A model generated the notes under the pieces. That model did no database searches. It had not been told where the DNA came from and was given only the letters and a program-made list of their open reading frames with translations. From assembly GCA_027297825.1 (NCBI GenBank), contig JAPUHH010000126.1, positions 1 through 7,031 on the forward strand: a stretch of 7,031 bases of DNA, written 5' to 3'. Of this stretch, positions 1 to 6,800 are shown piece after piece. The translations under genes and the position numbers were made by a program. Origin of the DNA: Gammaproteobacteria bacterium. GTDB taxonomy: Bacteria; Pseudomonadota; Gammaproteobacteria; UBA4575. The stretch's first letter is position 1; each line of letters opens with the position of its first letter.

Positions 1-281
1 GCTTGAGTAGATTCTATGAGTTGCTCATCCGAGATTTCACCTCTAATGTTCATTTGATTAATTTTTTCAGTACGATCAGGATCAATAAGTATTGAATCTA
101 ATAGATTTACTGCAATTGGCTTTATCCTAGTTAGGAACCTTTTGAGACCTGGATATTTCTTGTCCATTTCTTGCATATCTAAGTCAGTAGATTCCTCATT
201 GCCTATTGCAACCAAATATTCTAAAAATTCTTTATCAGATTCATTCAAAAAAGCAGATTGTGGTACTGTGGATTTACCCAG
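1..281 (-). CDS. Unrecognised protein, 5' part only (runs off the left edge)
   Basis: A minus-strand frame stays open for 112 codons from just after an in-frame TAA (339-341) to the window edge. The translation is acidic and helix-prone, with stretches such as NESDKEFLEYLVAIG and KRFLTRIKPIAVNLLDSI, as expected of a soluble protein; I do not recognise the family. The start is uncertain. There is no in-frame ATG or GTG near the front, but a good Shine-Dalgarno GGAGGT (294-289) sits 7 nt before a CTG codon at 281-279, so I place the start there, giving 93 complete codons in the window. A start farther upstream within the open frame, or damage to the original start, is also possible. The left end of the IS6-family element lies only about 70 bp upstream, so the native promoter may have been displaced. 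A 66-codon plus-strand frame overlaps this region but looks like its antisense shadow. Confidence 0.5.
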   Translation of the reverse strand, partial: MGKSTVPQSAFLNESDKEFLEYLVAIGNEESTDLDMQEMDKKYPGLKRFLTRIKPIAVNLLDSILIDPDRTEKINQMNIRGEISDEQLIESTQ

Positions 282-316
282 GATTGATACCTCCGTATCG
301 TTTGTGGTTAGAGCTA

Positions 317-337
317 GGGGAGAGTTCCGCTCTCTCT
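317..337. other. Small hairpin between the partial gene and the insertion sequence
   Basis: GGGGAGAG (317-324) and CTCTCTCT (330-337) can form an 8-bp stem around the loop TTCCG when read as plus-strand RNA, including two G-U pairs. It is followed by a weakly T-rich stretch. It might act as a weak terminator for transcripts approaching the insertion sequence, or as a 5'-leader structure of the minus-strand gene. The CT-repeat composition alone could produce it by chance. Confidence 0.25.
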
Positions 338-352
338 CTTAGCTTGCTTTAA

Positions 353-368
353 GGTACTGACAAGTTAA
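353..368 (+). repeat. Left terminal inverted repeat of the IS6-family element
   Basis: GGTACTGACAAGTTAA is the exact reverse complement of 1130-1145. Beyond these 16 bases the two ends diverge, which sets the repeat length. The reverse strand carries TTGTCA (363-358), a near-consensus outward -35 hexamer. Confidence 0.92.
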
Positions 369-392
369 GTGCATCTAGGCGACAATTACTGG

Positions 393-1091
393 ATGAATAA
401 ATCAACAAGCTTGTATGAACGCCACCGATTTCCTGCTGAAATCATCCAATATGCCGTCTGGCTCTACTATCGATTCAATATGAGTCATCGAGATATCGAA
501 GATCTATTAGCGGAACGTGGCATTGAAGTCAGCTATGAGTCCGTACGTTTATGGTGTAATAAGTTCGGCCCTCACTATGCCCGGCGATTGAAACGAAGAC
601 ATCTGGGTTTCGGCGACACGTTTTATATGGATGAAATATTTGTAAAGATTCAAGGAAAGCAACAGTATTTGTGGCGCGCAGTCGATCAAGATGGGGAAGT
701 AGTTGATGTATTTCTACAATCGCGCCGAGATGGCGCGGCAGCCAAGCGTTTTTTCAAACGCCTGATAAGAAATCATGGCAATGAACCGAGGAAGATCGTG
801 ACCGATAAGTTGAGAAGTTATGGCGTCGCGCACCGAGAGCTCATTCCAGAGGCTATTCATGATACATCGCAATATGCGAACAACCGAGCCGAAGTTTCAC
901 ATCCACCGACACGCGTGAGAGAACGAGGCATGCGGCGATTCAAATCGACACAGCAAGCACAACGTTTTTTAAGCGCACATGCAGCGGTATACAACCTCTT
1001 TAATCTTGGTCGCCACTTAGTATCAGCGATGCATTACCGATTATTTAGAGACAACGCCTTTTCGTCTTGGAGATGTGCGACAGCGTTATAG
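393..1091 (+). CDS. IS6-family DDE transposase
   Basis: This gene encodes the 232-residue transposase that cuts and joins the ends of the surrounding insertion sequence. The N-terminal third holds a helix-turn-helix-like segment (about residues 29-58, MSHRDIEDLLAERG followed by VSYESVRLW), as in IS6-family enzymes. The catalytic core follows: D80 in YMDEIFVKI, D138 in VTDKLRSYG and E167 in NNRAEVSH, with R174 seven residues after the glutamate. This is the DDE(R) spacing of the family. The C-terminal MRRFKSTQQAQRFLSAH segment is also characteristic. An in-frame GTG at 369 would add eight residues, but ATG 393 gives the usual length and the expected N-terminus, so I chose it. The region around E167 reads AEVSHPPTR where AENSHQPTR is common in relatives; this is a mild divergence that leaves the catalytic residues intact. 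The gene appears full length and undamaged. Confidence 0.93.
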   Translation: MNKSTSLYERHRFPAEIIQYAVWLYYRFNMSHRDIEDLLAERGIEVSYESVRLWCNKFGPHYARRLKRRHLGFGDTFYMDEIFVKIQGKQQYLWRAVDQDGEVVDVFLQSRRDGAAAKRFFKRLIRNHGNEPRKIVTDKLRSYGVAHRELIPEAIHDTSQYANNRAEVSHPPTRVRERGMRRFKSTQQAQRFLSAHAAVYNLFNLGRHLVSAMHYRLFRDNAFSSWRCATAL

Positions 1092-1129
1092 AATATAGTT
1101 TTTAACTAGGATTCGTGGATGTAAAGAAG

Positions 1130-1145
1130 TTAACTTGTCAGTACC
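1130..1145 (-). repeat. Right terminal inverted repeat of the IS6-family element
   Basis: TTAACTTGTCAGTACC matches the left end exactly in inverted orientation, 16 of 16. It carries the same outward TTGTCA (1135-1140), pointing to the right, away from the transposase. Transcripts from it would run antisense to the large minus-strand gene. Confidence 0.92.
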
Positions 1146-1183
1146 ATTGATACTCATCCATTACAAGACTGCGAATTCAACTC

Positions 1184-1224
1184 AAATTATGGCAAACTAC
1201 GAATTCGCCATGCACAGGGTATTT
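1184..1224 (+). repeat. Copy of the GAATTCGTAGT-core repeat, right half only
   Basis: The stretch 1184-1216 matches 5454-5486, the right half of the inverted-repeat element between the reductase and hydrolase genes, at 28 of 33 positions. Weaker similarity (6 of 8) continues through GTATTT at 1219-1224. A left arm is not clear: only GCGAATTC at 1171-1178 recalls it, so this copy is truncated or internally deleted. It lies downstream of the large minus-strand gene and 39 bp from the right end of the insertion sequence. Confidence 0.7.
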
Positions 1225-1293
1225 GAAAAGATATAAGTTATTTTATTAGCGATCCATCAATAACTAAGTGACAAATCGTACTATTGCACATTT

Positions 1294-4128
1294 TTATTCC
1301 AGATCTGGCTCACCAGAGTAACGCAGGACCATCGCACGACTAAGGTCACGCAGTTCAACTGCTGCAGCCCAATCAGTACCCCGAGGTGTGATAGGTTCTA
1401 TAATTACAACACTCACTATACCGCGACGAGGAAACCAGGAACCTGATCTGAGAATGGAGCGTGTACCATGAATCGAAATAGGTACAACAGGTACATTTGT
1501 CGTTGCGACCGTGGTAAATGCACCCATCCGAAAGGGCAACAGTCCCGGACTGCGCATGAAAGTACCTTCAGGAAAAAAAAGTAATGATTGACCTGACAAC
1601 ACAGATTGCACTGCACGTTGTGTGCCGGCTACCCCTTGCTCTTGATCAAATCGTTCAACAAACTCTGCTCCAATACGTCGTAAAAACACTCGTGAAATAA
1701 ATTGTAGTTCTAATTCTTCCTTGGCAACAAATGAAAGCTTAATCGGCAAGACCGCTGACAAGACTACGCCATCAAGATAGCTTGCATGGTTCGCTACAAA
1801 CACACATGTCTGATCGCTTGGCAAATTATTTATGCCTTCCACCTTTATAGGTATTCGGCAAAGATAAAACAGTAGTTTTGCACATCTACGTAATACCACC
1901 CAGCGCCAGTTTAAACGCGGTAGTATTGCAATTAACAACCACAACAATGGCGCTAATATCCAAAATATTAACTGCGCATATACCGCGTAACCTAAATTCG
2001 ATATTCTTCTGCGCATGTTTCGCATGCGAGGTAATAGAGAGGAGAGGGTAAGGCGTATATACTGTCTCCAGATTGCTTTATGCTCTTTGCTTATTTCACC
2101 TTTTTCGAACAAGTTCCGCATCGTTGCGCGCCGAATTTTTCCGCTTGATGTCTTTAAAACTGTATGCGGTGGTCCTAATATTATTTCATCAGGAGGCATA
2201 CTCAATAATTCGGTAGTTACTGAATTAATTTTTTGTTTTAGTATCTCCATGGCGGCTGCATTTGTCTCACGTGTCTCGGCCAAGACGATTATTCGTTCTG
2301 TTCCTGTTGTAGTGTCTGTGCTGCCAATAATCGCTACGCAACCTTTGCGTATGCTTGGGATATCTCCGATTGCTTCTTCGGTTTGGTAAGGATAAATATT
2401 GTGTCCACCACGAATAATAATGTCTTTGGTCCGGCTGGTTAGGTAGATGTCGCCGCCTGCAATATATGCAAGATCTCCGGAATTTAACCAATCACCATCA
2501 AACAGTTCTTTTGTAGATTCTGAATTACGAAAATAGCCACTCGTTGCTGAGGGCCCTTTAAATTGCAGTTGTCCAACTTCACGCTCTGGTAACTCACGAC
2601 CTGTGGAGTCAACGATGCGAATTTCATAACCAGGTAGTGGTTGGCCACAAGCAACAAACTCTAAGCAGTTCGTTTCATTTTCACTTGTTGGGTTTGCTTT
2701 GCCTGAAGACGTAAAAGGTTCCGGCTGTATGCTATCGATTATGGGTCCTCTTTCCAGTGGTGGAAAAGCTAATCCAACGCCGACTTCAGCGAGCCCATAA
2801 ACAGGGCTCATGGCTTCTGGTCTAAATCCATATGCGCTAAATCGTTTACTGAATTGCCTAATTGTTTGTGGACTTACAGGTTCTGCACCGTTAAAAGCAA
2901 ATCGCCAAGAGCTTAAATCTAAACCCTGTATATCACGGTCTTCCAATTTGTTTAAACATAAGCCATAGGCAAAGTTGGGTGCTGCAGATAAGGTGCCGCG
3001 ATAATTGTGTATCATCCACAGCCAACGACTCGGGTCTGTTAAAAAAGATAATGGTGACATCAGCACCAAGGAGCATGCATGATACAAACTTCCAAACCAG
3101 GCCCCAATTAATCCCATGTCGTGATATAGAGGTAGCCAACTTATAAAGGTATCGGTAGATTTTGCCTGTACTGCTTCGCCATTGATTCTAATGTTCGCCA
3201 ATAGTTGGGCATGAGTTAAGATAACGCCTTTAGGATTACCGGTACTACCCGAAGTGTATTGTAAAAAAGCTATATCTTTAGCACGAACAACCGGTGGGCT
3301 AAATTGCTCTTGTGACGTAGTCAATTCTTGGGGCGTGACAATGCTATGCAAGCTTTCTACTTGCCCCTTAAGCAAACGTGCCGCTGCTTTAGCTTCAGGC
3401 ACGGTAATCAGCATAACCGCCTGTGAATTAGTAAGAATTCCAGCTTGACGGCGCATATGATCTTCGAACTGGGAAGGGCGGAAAGGAGGGTAGATTGGAA
3501 CCGGTATTCCTCCAGCAAGAAGTACACCATAAAAACTAAATAAGTAATCACCACTGGTAGGCAGCATGATTGCAACTGTTTGACCAGGTTGTAGGGAATG
3601 TTGTTGTAAGCTAGCAGCTATAGTACGCGCAGAACTAAACAGTTTTTCATAAGTAATCTTTTCAGGTTCTTCTCTTTCTCCATATAGATAAACATGTATT
3701 CGTTGCGGATGTTTTTGCTGGTGCCATTCAAGCAGTTCTATTAATGTGTTTACACTATGCGGCGTACTTTCTACTTCTCTAAGGTCGCGCTTTTGTATGT
3801 CCTCCCAGGTAGTCGTTTTTTGTTCCTGTGTTTGAGCGGTTAGAATTGCTTGTAGCAAATCGCGCGGTGTCTCAGCTCTGCTAAGGATTTGATCTGGAAG
3901 ACTCACGTCATACGTTCGTCTGATTCTTAACAGCAATTCCACTCTCGATAAGCTATCAAAACCGAGATCTTTGTCTAGTAAACTATCCAGTTTTACTCGA
4001 GTGATACGTTTACGTCGCGGATGCAATTCAAGCACTAATTGTCTTATTAAATTTAATAGGTTCTCGGTTTGACTATTAGACACCGCTTTGTCATGTTTAT
4101 GATGTTTACTATTAATGACAGTGCTCAT
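1294..4128 (-). CDS. ACP - fatty acyl-AMP ligase - PlsC acyltransferase fusion protein
   Basis: This 944-residue protein has three modules. Residues about 22-97 form an acyl carrier domain, with the phosphopantetheine attachment serine S59 in LGFDSLSRVEL. Residues about 125-690 form an adenylating (ANL-superfamily) ligase: P-loop YTSGSTGNPKG (291-301), YGLAEVG (444-450), SGDLAYI (550-556), SRTKDIIIRGGHN (565-577) and the C-terminal catalytic lysine K664 in TSSGKIRR. PVPIYPPFRPSQ (209-220) and LPLYHDMGLIG (332-342) are typical of fatty acyl-AMP ligases. A hydrophobic stretch (about 715-737) probably associates with the membrane. Residues about 755-925 form a PlsC-type acyltransferase with NHASYLD (H781, D786), FVERFD (823-828), FFPEGTF (851-857) and VPVVPISIHG. 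The inferred reaction is: free fatty acid plus ATP to acyl-AMP, transfer to the carrier domain, then acylation of a lysolipid or glycerol-type acceptor at the cytoplasmic membrane. All key residues are present. The ATG at 4128 has only a weak GGA upstream. The gene follows the hydrolase gene by 66 bp and is probably co-transcribed with it. Confidence 0.9.
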   Translation of the reverse strand: MSTVINSKHHKHDKAVSNSQTENLLNLIRQLVLELHPRRKRITRVKLDSLLDKDLGFDSLSRVELLLRIRRTYDVSLPDQILSRAETPRDLLQAILTAQTQEQKTTTWEDIQKRDLREVESTPHSVNTLIELLEWHQQKHPQRIHVYLYGEREEPEKITYEKLFSSARTIAASLQQHSLQPGQTVAIMLPTSGDYLFSFYGVLLAGGIPVPIYPPFRPSQFEDHMRRQAGILTNSQAVMLITVPEAKAAARLLKGQVESLHSIVTPQELTTSQEQFSPPVVRAKDIAFLQYTSGSTGNPKGVILTHAQLLANIRINGEAVQAKSTDTFISWLPLYHDMGLIGAWFGSLYHACSLVLMSPLSFLTDPSRWLWMIHNYRGTLSAAPNFAYGLCLNKLEDRDIQGLDLSSWRFAFNGAEPVSPQTIRQFSKRFSAYGFRPEAMSPVYGLAEVGVGLAFPPLERGPIIDSIQPEPFTSSGKANPTSENETNCLEFVACGQPLPGYEIRIVDSTGRELPEREVGQLQFKGPSATSGYFRNSESTKELFDGDWLNSGDLAYIAGGDIYLTSRTKDIIIRGGHNIYPYQTEEAIGDIPSIRKGCVAIIGSTDTTTGTERIIVLAETRETNAAAMEILKQKINSVTTELLSMPPDEIILGPPHTVLKTSSGKIRRATMRNLFEKGEISKEHKAIWRQYIRLTLSSLLPRMRNMRRRISNLGYAVYAQLIFWILAPLLWLLIAILPRLNWRWVVLRRCAKLLFYLCRIPIKVEGINNLPSDQTCVFVANHASYLDGVVLSAVLPIKLSFVAKEELELQFISRVFLRRIGAEFVERFDQEQGVAGTQRAVQSVLSGQSLLFFPEGTFMRSPGLLPFRMGAFTTVATTNVPVVPISIHGTRSILRSGSWFPRRGIVSVVIIEPITPRGTDWAAAVELRDLSRAMVLRYSGEPDLE

Positions 4129-4194
4129 TTGTTATCCATTCAATACAACAATACTTACGTATATAAAGATGCAAAATGAGCAGATACTTAATGA

Positions 4195-5340
4195 TCATAA
4201 TTTTTCTGCTTTGATCGCTCTCATTTTTAGCAAAGCATTGATCGCACGTAACATGGCCCATCGGTTTAGTCTTTCTGGATACACATTCACATGCGCTAGA
4301 CCATCGATAAGAAATAATTCAGCCTGATCTCTCATTACGGCATTAGCTAATGCAATGCTTTCTGTATAAGGGATAATGTCATCGTCTGTACCATGTAATA
4401 GTATTAGCTTAGCCTTAAGTTGAGTAAGATCTTTATTAGAAAGATTTAATGCATCTATGTCAGCACGAATGGCGGTTGGCATATCAGCTATTAGGCTCGG
4501 AACGTGTTCGTGATTTTGGTTTTGCAGCAACGTTAGTACCGAACTTGCTTCAGCTGTTAGATTTATAACTAAATCATCGATCACAACATTCGGATTATTT
4601 ATTTTTCGTTGTGCTATTTTAAGAAAAATATTTTTATCATTTGGGTCTGATAAGCGTTCAACATTGCTTATTATGAACACCCATTTACCATACTCGTTTG
4701 GTTTTAGATAATGCCACTTGTCTTTGTTTCGGAAATATCCTGTCGTAAAAAAAGTGATAACATGTTCAACATCATAATATCCTCCTACTCCCAGCACGAA
4801 ATTTACCTTTTCACGCACTATGGGTTCGAGAGCCGCTAATACTGCAGGTCCGACAGCGTAACTAAATGCACCAATACCAGCTTGTGCTTCAACTGGAAAT
4901 TCGGGTCGAGATATAAGATAGGTGAAAGCATCTGCAATGGTTCGACTGTCTTCTGCTCGAACTTTAAGATCGCGCAGATTAGGGATATCAGGCACTAGGA
5001 CCATAAAATGGCTACGTGCGAGTGTTGTTGCAAATGCCACTAAACGTGGATCATCTCTGCCGTGTTTTGCTATTCCTGGTATTAAAACGATACCGGCTAA
5101 AGTTGATTCTTTGGATATATATAAATCTGCGTGGTATTGATATTCCCGTATTTCATAATCAATCGATATTTTGGTTGGTGTTGGTGTGCGGCCCTTAAGG
5201 CGGCTTTCCTCACTACCTACAGCTAAGTCTTCAAGAAATAATGCAGCATCGCTTTGCCAAGGCGGTACACATGCGGTACATATGATTAGAACTATGCATA
5301 ATAATGAAAAGATTAAGGCGAAAAGTTTATTGATAGTCAT
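4195..5340 (-). CDS. Exported alpha/beta hydrolase, probable lipoprotein
   Basis: The product (381 residues from the chosen ATG) begins with a short basic n-region and a hydrophobic core (residues 6-20). It then reads CTAC, with C24 as possible lipidation cysteine; the lipobox is imperfect because -3 is Cys. It is therefore predicted to cross the inner membrane and perhaps be lipid-anchored. The rest is an alpha/beta hydrolase fold: IVLIPGIAKHGRDD (84-97) for the strand and oxyanion loop, nucleophile elbow AFSYAVG with S160, LILLHGTDDDIIP (312-324) giving acid D320, and GLAHVNV giving H350. The elbow reads A-F-S-Y-A rather than G-x-S-x-G. Substrate cannot be read from sequence; esterase, lipase or dienelactone-hydrolase-like activity is likely. 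A GTG at 5376 would add 12 residues, but the ATG at 5340 gives a more typical signal peptide. Neither start has a clear ribosome binding site. It lies 66 bp upstream of the ligase/acyltransferase gene on the same strand, suggesting a shared lipid-related role. Confidence 0.78.
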   Translation of the reverse strand: MTINKLFALIFSLLCIVLIICTACVPPWQSDAALFLEDLAVGSEESRLKGRTPTPTKISIDYEIREYQYHADLYISKESTLAGIVLIPGIAKHGRDDPRLVAFATTLARSHFMVLVPDIPNLRDLKVRAEDSRTIADAFTYLISRPEFPVEAQAGIGAFSYAVGPAVLAALEPIVREKVNFVLGVGGYYDVEHVITFFTTGYFRNKDKWHYLKPNEYGKWVFIISNVERLSDPNDKNIFLKIAQRKINNPNVVIDDLVINLTAEASSVLTLLQNQNHEHVPSLIADMPTAIRADIDALNLSNKDLTQLKAKLILLHGTDDDIIPYTESIALANAVMRDQAELFLIDGLAHVNVYPERLNRWAMLRAINALLKMRAIKAEKL

Positions 5341-5403
5341 TAAACGTTTGAAACAATATTTGTAAATGAAACACACCTTAATTTTAATACCTAGTTAATT
5401 ACC

Positions 5404-5486
5404 TGTGTATGGCGAATTCGTAGTTCAGGCAGGTATTGGAACTTGATGAAGCCAAAGTATGGCTGACTACGAATTCGCTATACACA
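5404..5486. repeat. 83-bp inverted-repeat element (MITE- or REP-like)
   Basis: Two 21-base arms, 5404-5424 and 5466-5486, are inverted copies differing at one position (20 of 21). Both contain the core GAATTCGTAGT or its complement. Pairing can continue inward with a one-base bulge (AGTTCAGGC against AGTCAGCC), leaving a loop of roughly 30 bases. The whole unit could fold into a long hairpin in either strand. Related pieces occur at 1184-1224 and 6604-6614, so it is a dispersed repeat and not only a local hairpin. It has no coding capacity. It may be a non-autonomous miniature transposon or a palindromic repeat that also influences transcription between the reductase and hydrolase genes. No convincing target duplication is visible, so exact ends are uncertain. 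Confidence 0.75.
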
Positions 5487-5515
5487 ATGTATTTTGTAAT
5501 CCCTTTTTTCTTAAA

Positions 5516-6430
5516 TTAGTTTATCGATTCATAATAAACCTGCATTTGCTTTCGCATTGATGCATTCGGGAGTGAGCCTTGCATTGCGCCCATATTTTCA
5601 TCCATATGCTCGACGCGAGACGTTGCAGGGATAGCGACTGTCACAAAGGGATGCGAAATAATGTATTTCAAAAAATATTGTGCCCAGTTTGTACAATGAA
5701 ATTCTTTTGCCCAGATAGGTAGGGGTTGATTTTGTACTAAGTCAAACAACTGGCCACGACGAAATGGGCGATTAATAATTACTGCAATACCCTGTTCAGT
5801 AGCTATAGGTAATAGTTTTTCTTCGGCTTCTCTATCTACAATATTGTAGGTAAATTGCACAAAATCTATCGGTTCGCTTTGCATGATTTTTATCAGTTCT
5901 TCATGACGACGACCATGAGATGTGGTAACACCGATATAACGTATGCGTTCGGTATCTTTCCACTCTCGTAATGTTTTGATATGAGTTTTCCAATCCACCA
6001 GGTTGTGGATTTGCATCAGGTCAAAAGACTGTAGTCCCCATAGCTTTTCTGAATTGTGCATTTGCTTTATTCCCAGTCGGCGACCCGGGGTCCAGACTTT
6101 CGTTGCGGAGAAAAGTTTATCCGGATGGTTCAGTTGCTGTAGGCATTTGCCGACTACTGCCTCCGATGAGCCATACATAGGGGAGGAGTCAATCATGCCT
6201 CCCCCGGAGGCAAAAAAGTGTCGTAATACTTCGGAGCGTTGCTGAACCGCGCTACTATTAAGCCCGACGTCGAAGGTAATCCAGGTCCCCATACCGATAA
6301 CGGGTATTGGCTCGTTGCTTGATGGGACAAGCCGCGTTAGCAGTGTATTGGATTTCGCAGGTGCAAACAAAGGCGTAGTAAGTGATGCGACACTTGCAGC
6401 GGTAGTGAGCAGAAAATCTCTACGGTTCAT
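5516..6430 (-). CDS. Tat-exported aldo/keto reductase
   Basis: This 304-residue protein starts with a twin-arginine signal (RRDFLLTTAASVASLTTPLFA), so it is predicted to be folded with its cofactor in the cytoplasm and exported to the periplasm. The mature part is an aldo/keto reductase (TIM) barrel with the family's catalytic tetrad in order: D81 and Y86 in IDSSPMYGSSE, K111 in SATKVW and H142 in MQIHNL. Further matches are YIGVTTSHGR (165-174), QFTYNIVDR (192-200) and the nucleotide-binding end IPATSRVEHMDENMGA (267-282). Known relatives reduce aldehydes or ketones with NADPH; the actual substrate is unknown. The length fits a full-length small reductase plus signal peptide. The ATG at 6430 is fixed by the signal peptide; no clear Shine-Dalgarno precedes it. 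It is the first gene of the minus-strand block, but the 175-bp gap to the hydrolase start, occupied by an inverted-repeat element, makes co-transcription uncertain. Confidence 0.9.
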   Translation of the reverse strand: MNRRDFLLTTAASVASLTTPLFAPAKSNTLLTRLVPSSNEPIPVIGMGTWITFDVGLNSSAVQQRSEVLRHFFASGGGMIDSSPMYGSSEAVVGKCLQQLNHPDKLFSATKVWTPGRRLGIKQMHNSEKLWGLQSFDLMQIHNLVDWKTHIKTLREWKDTERIRYIGVTTSHGRRHEELIKIMQSEPIDFVQFTYNIVDREAEEKLLPIATEQGIAVIINRPFRRGQLFDLVQNQPLPIWAKEFHCTNWAQYFLKYIISHPFVTVAIPATSRVEHMDENMGAMQGSLPNASMRKQMQVYYESIN

Positions 6431-6603
6431 TAGAGCAAAATAGTAGCAGGAATTGAGTAAATCAAAAAACTGTTACAGCAAGTAGCTTAATTAATAAATT
6501 AATAATATGTCGCTAAAATATAAATTTTATTTTGGCAAAAATTTTAGAAATGCTCACTCTATATGAGGAGTTACACAAATTTGCACGCCGCCGTGTCCCT
6601 GGT

Positions 6604-6614
6604 GAATTCGTAGT
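6604..6614 (-). repeat. Short match to the GAATTCGTAGT-core repeat
   Basis: GAATTCGTAGT is identical to 5414-5424 with one further weakly similar block on its left (GTGT.CCTGG versus GTGTATGG). No matching right arm is found downstream. An 11-base identity in 7 kb is not likely by chance, but alone it is weak evidence for a degraded copy. Confidence 0.4.
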
Positions 6615-6770
6615 AAAGCTGTTTGCTAATGAATAGCTACTAGAAAAATTGAATTCCCTGATCTTTCCCTGTTATTGAATTGTTGAATTTGGGTTAAAAT
6701 TACCTAAGTGCCTGGAAATAATATAGATTGTTGGGGAAGGGATAGTATTAAGAAGGTTAATTTAAACATT

Positions 6771-6800
6771 TTCCCTGTAAATTGGCTGTTTAACAGGGAA
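6771..6800. repeat. TTCCCTGT / ACAGGGAA inverted repeat
   Basis: TTCCCTGT (6771-6778) and ACAGGGAA (6793-6800) are a perfect 8-bp inverted pair with a 14-base loop. The same heptamer TTCCCTG occurs directly repeated at 6654-6660 and 6665-6671. The cluster resembles iterated motifs found at ends of mobile elements, or protein-binding sites; its function is unknown. Confidence 0.5.

Larger units (their letters stand above)
353..1145 (+). mobile_element. Complete IS6-family insertion sequence (793 bp)
   Basis: The element is delimited by perfect 16-bp terminal inverted repeats, GGTACTGACAAGTTAA at the left and its reverse complement at the right. It contains one transposase gene covering nearly its whole length. 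Size (about 0.8 kb), single-gene layout, short terminal repeats beginning with GG and the transposase motifs are all typical of the IS6/IS26/IS240 family, which moves replicatively through cointegrates and normally makes 8-bp target duplications. The 8 bases outside the ends here are TGCTTTAA (345-352) and ATTGATAC (1146-1153), which do not match. Either an adjacent deletion or recombination between copies has changed one flank. Both terminal repeats contain an outward-reading TTGTCA that resembles a -35 box. Confidence 0.93.

Noticed and set aside
142..342. 66-codon plus-strand frame at the left end
   Set aside because: The opposite strand has a longer open frame with better protein composition and a good Shine-Dalgarno, so this is taken as its shadow.
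1150..1225. CRISPR-like array from the recurring GAATTC-core repeats
   Set aside because: Only a few copies, in mixed orientation and kilobases apart, with no regular spacers and no cas genes.
2015..2389. 124-codon plus-strand frame
   Set aside because: It lies antisense to the ligase module of the large fusion protein, where all motifs are intact; its translation has no recognisable features.
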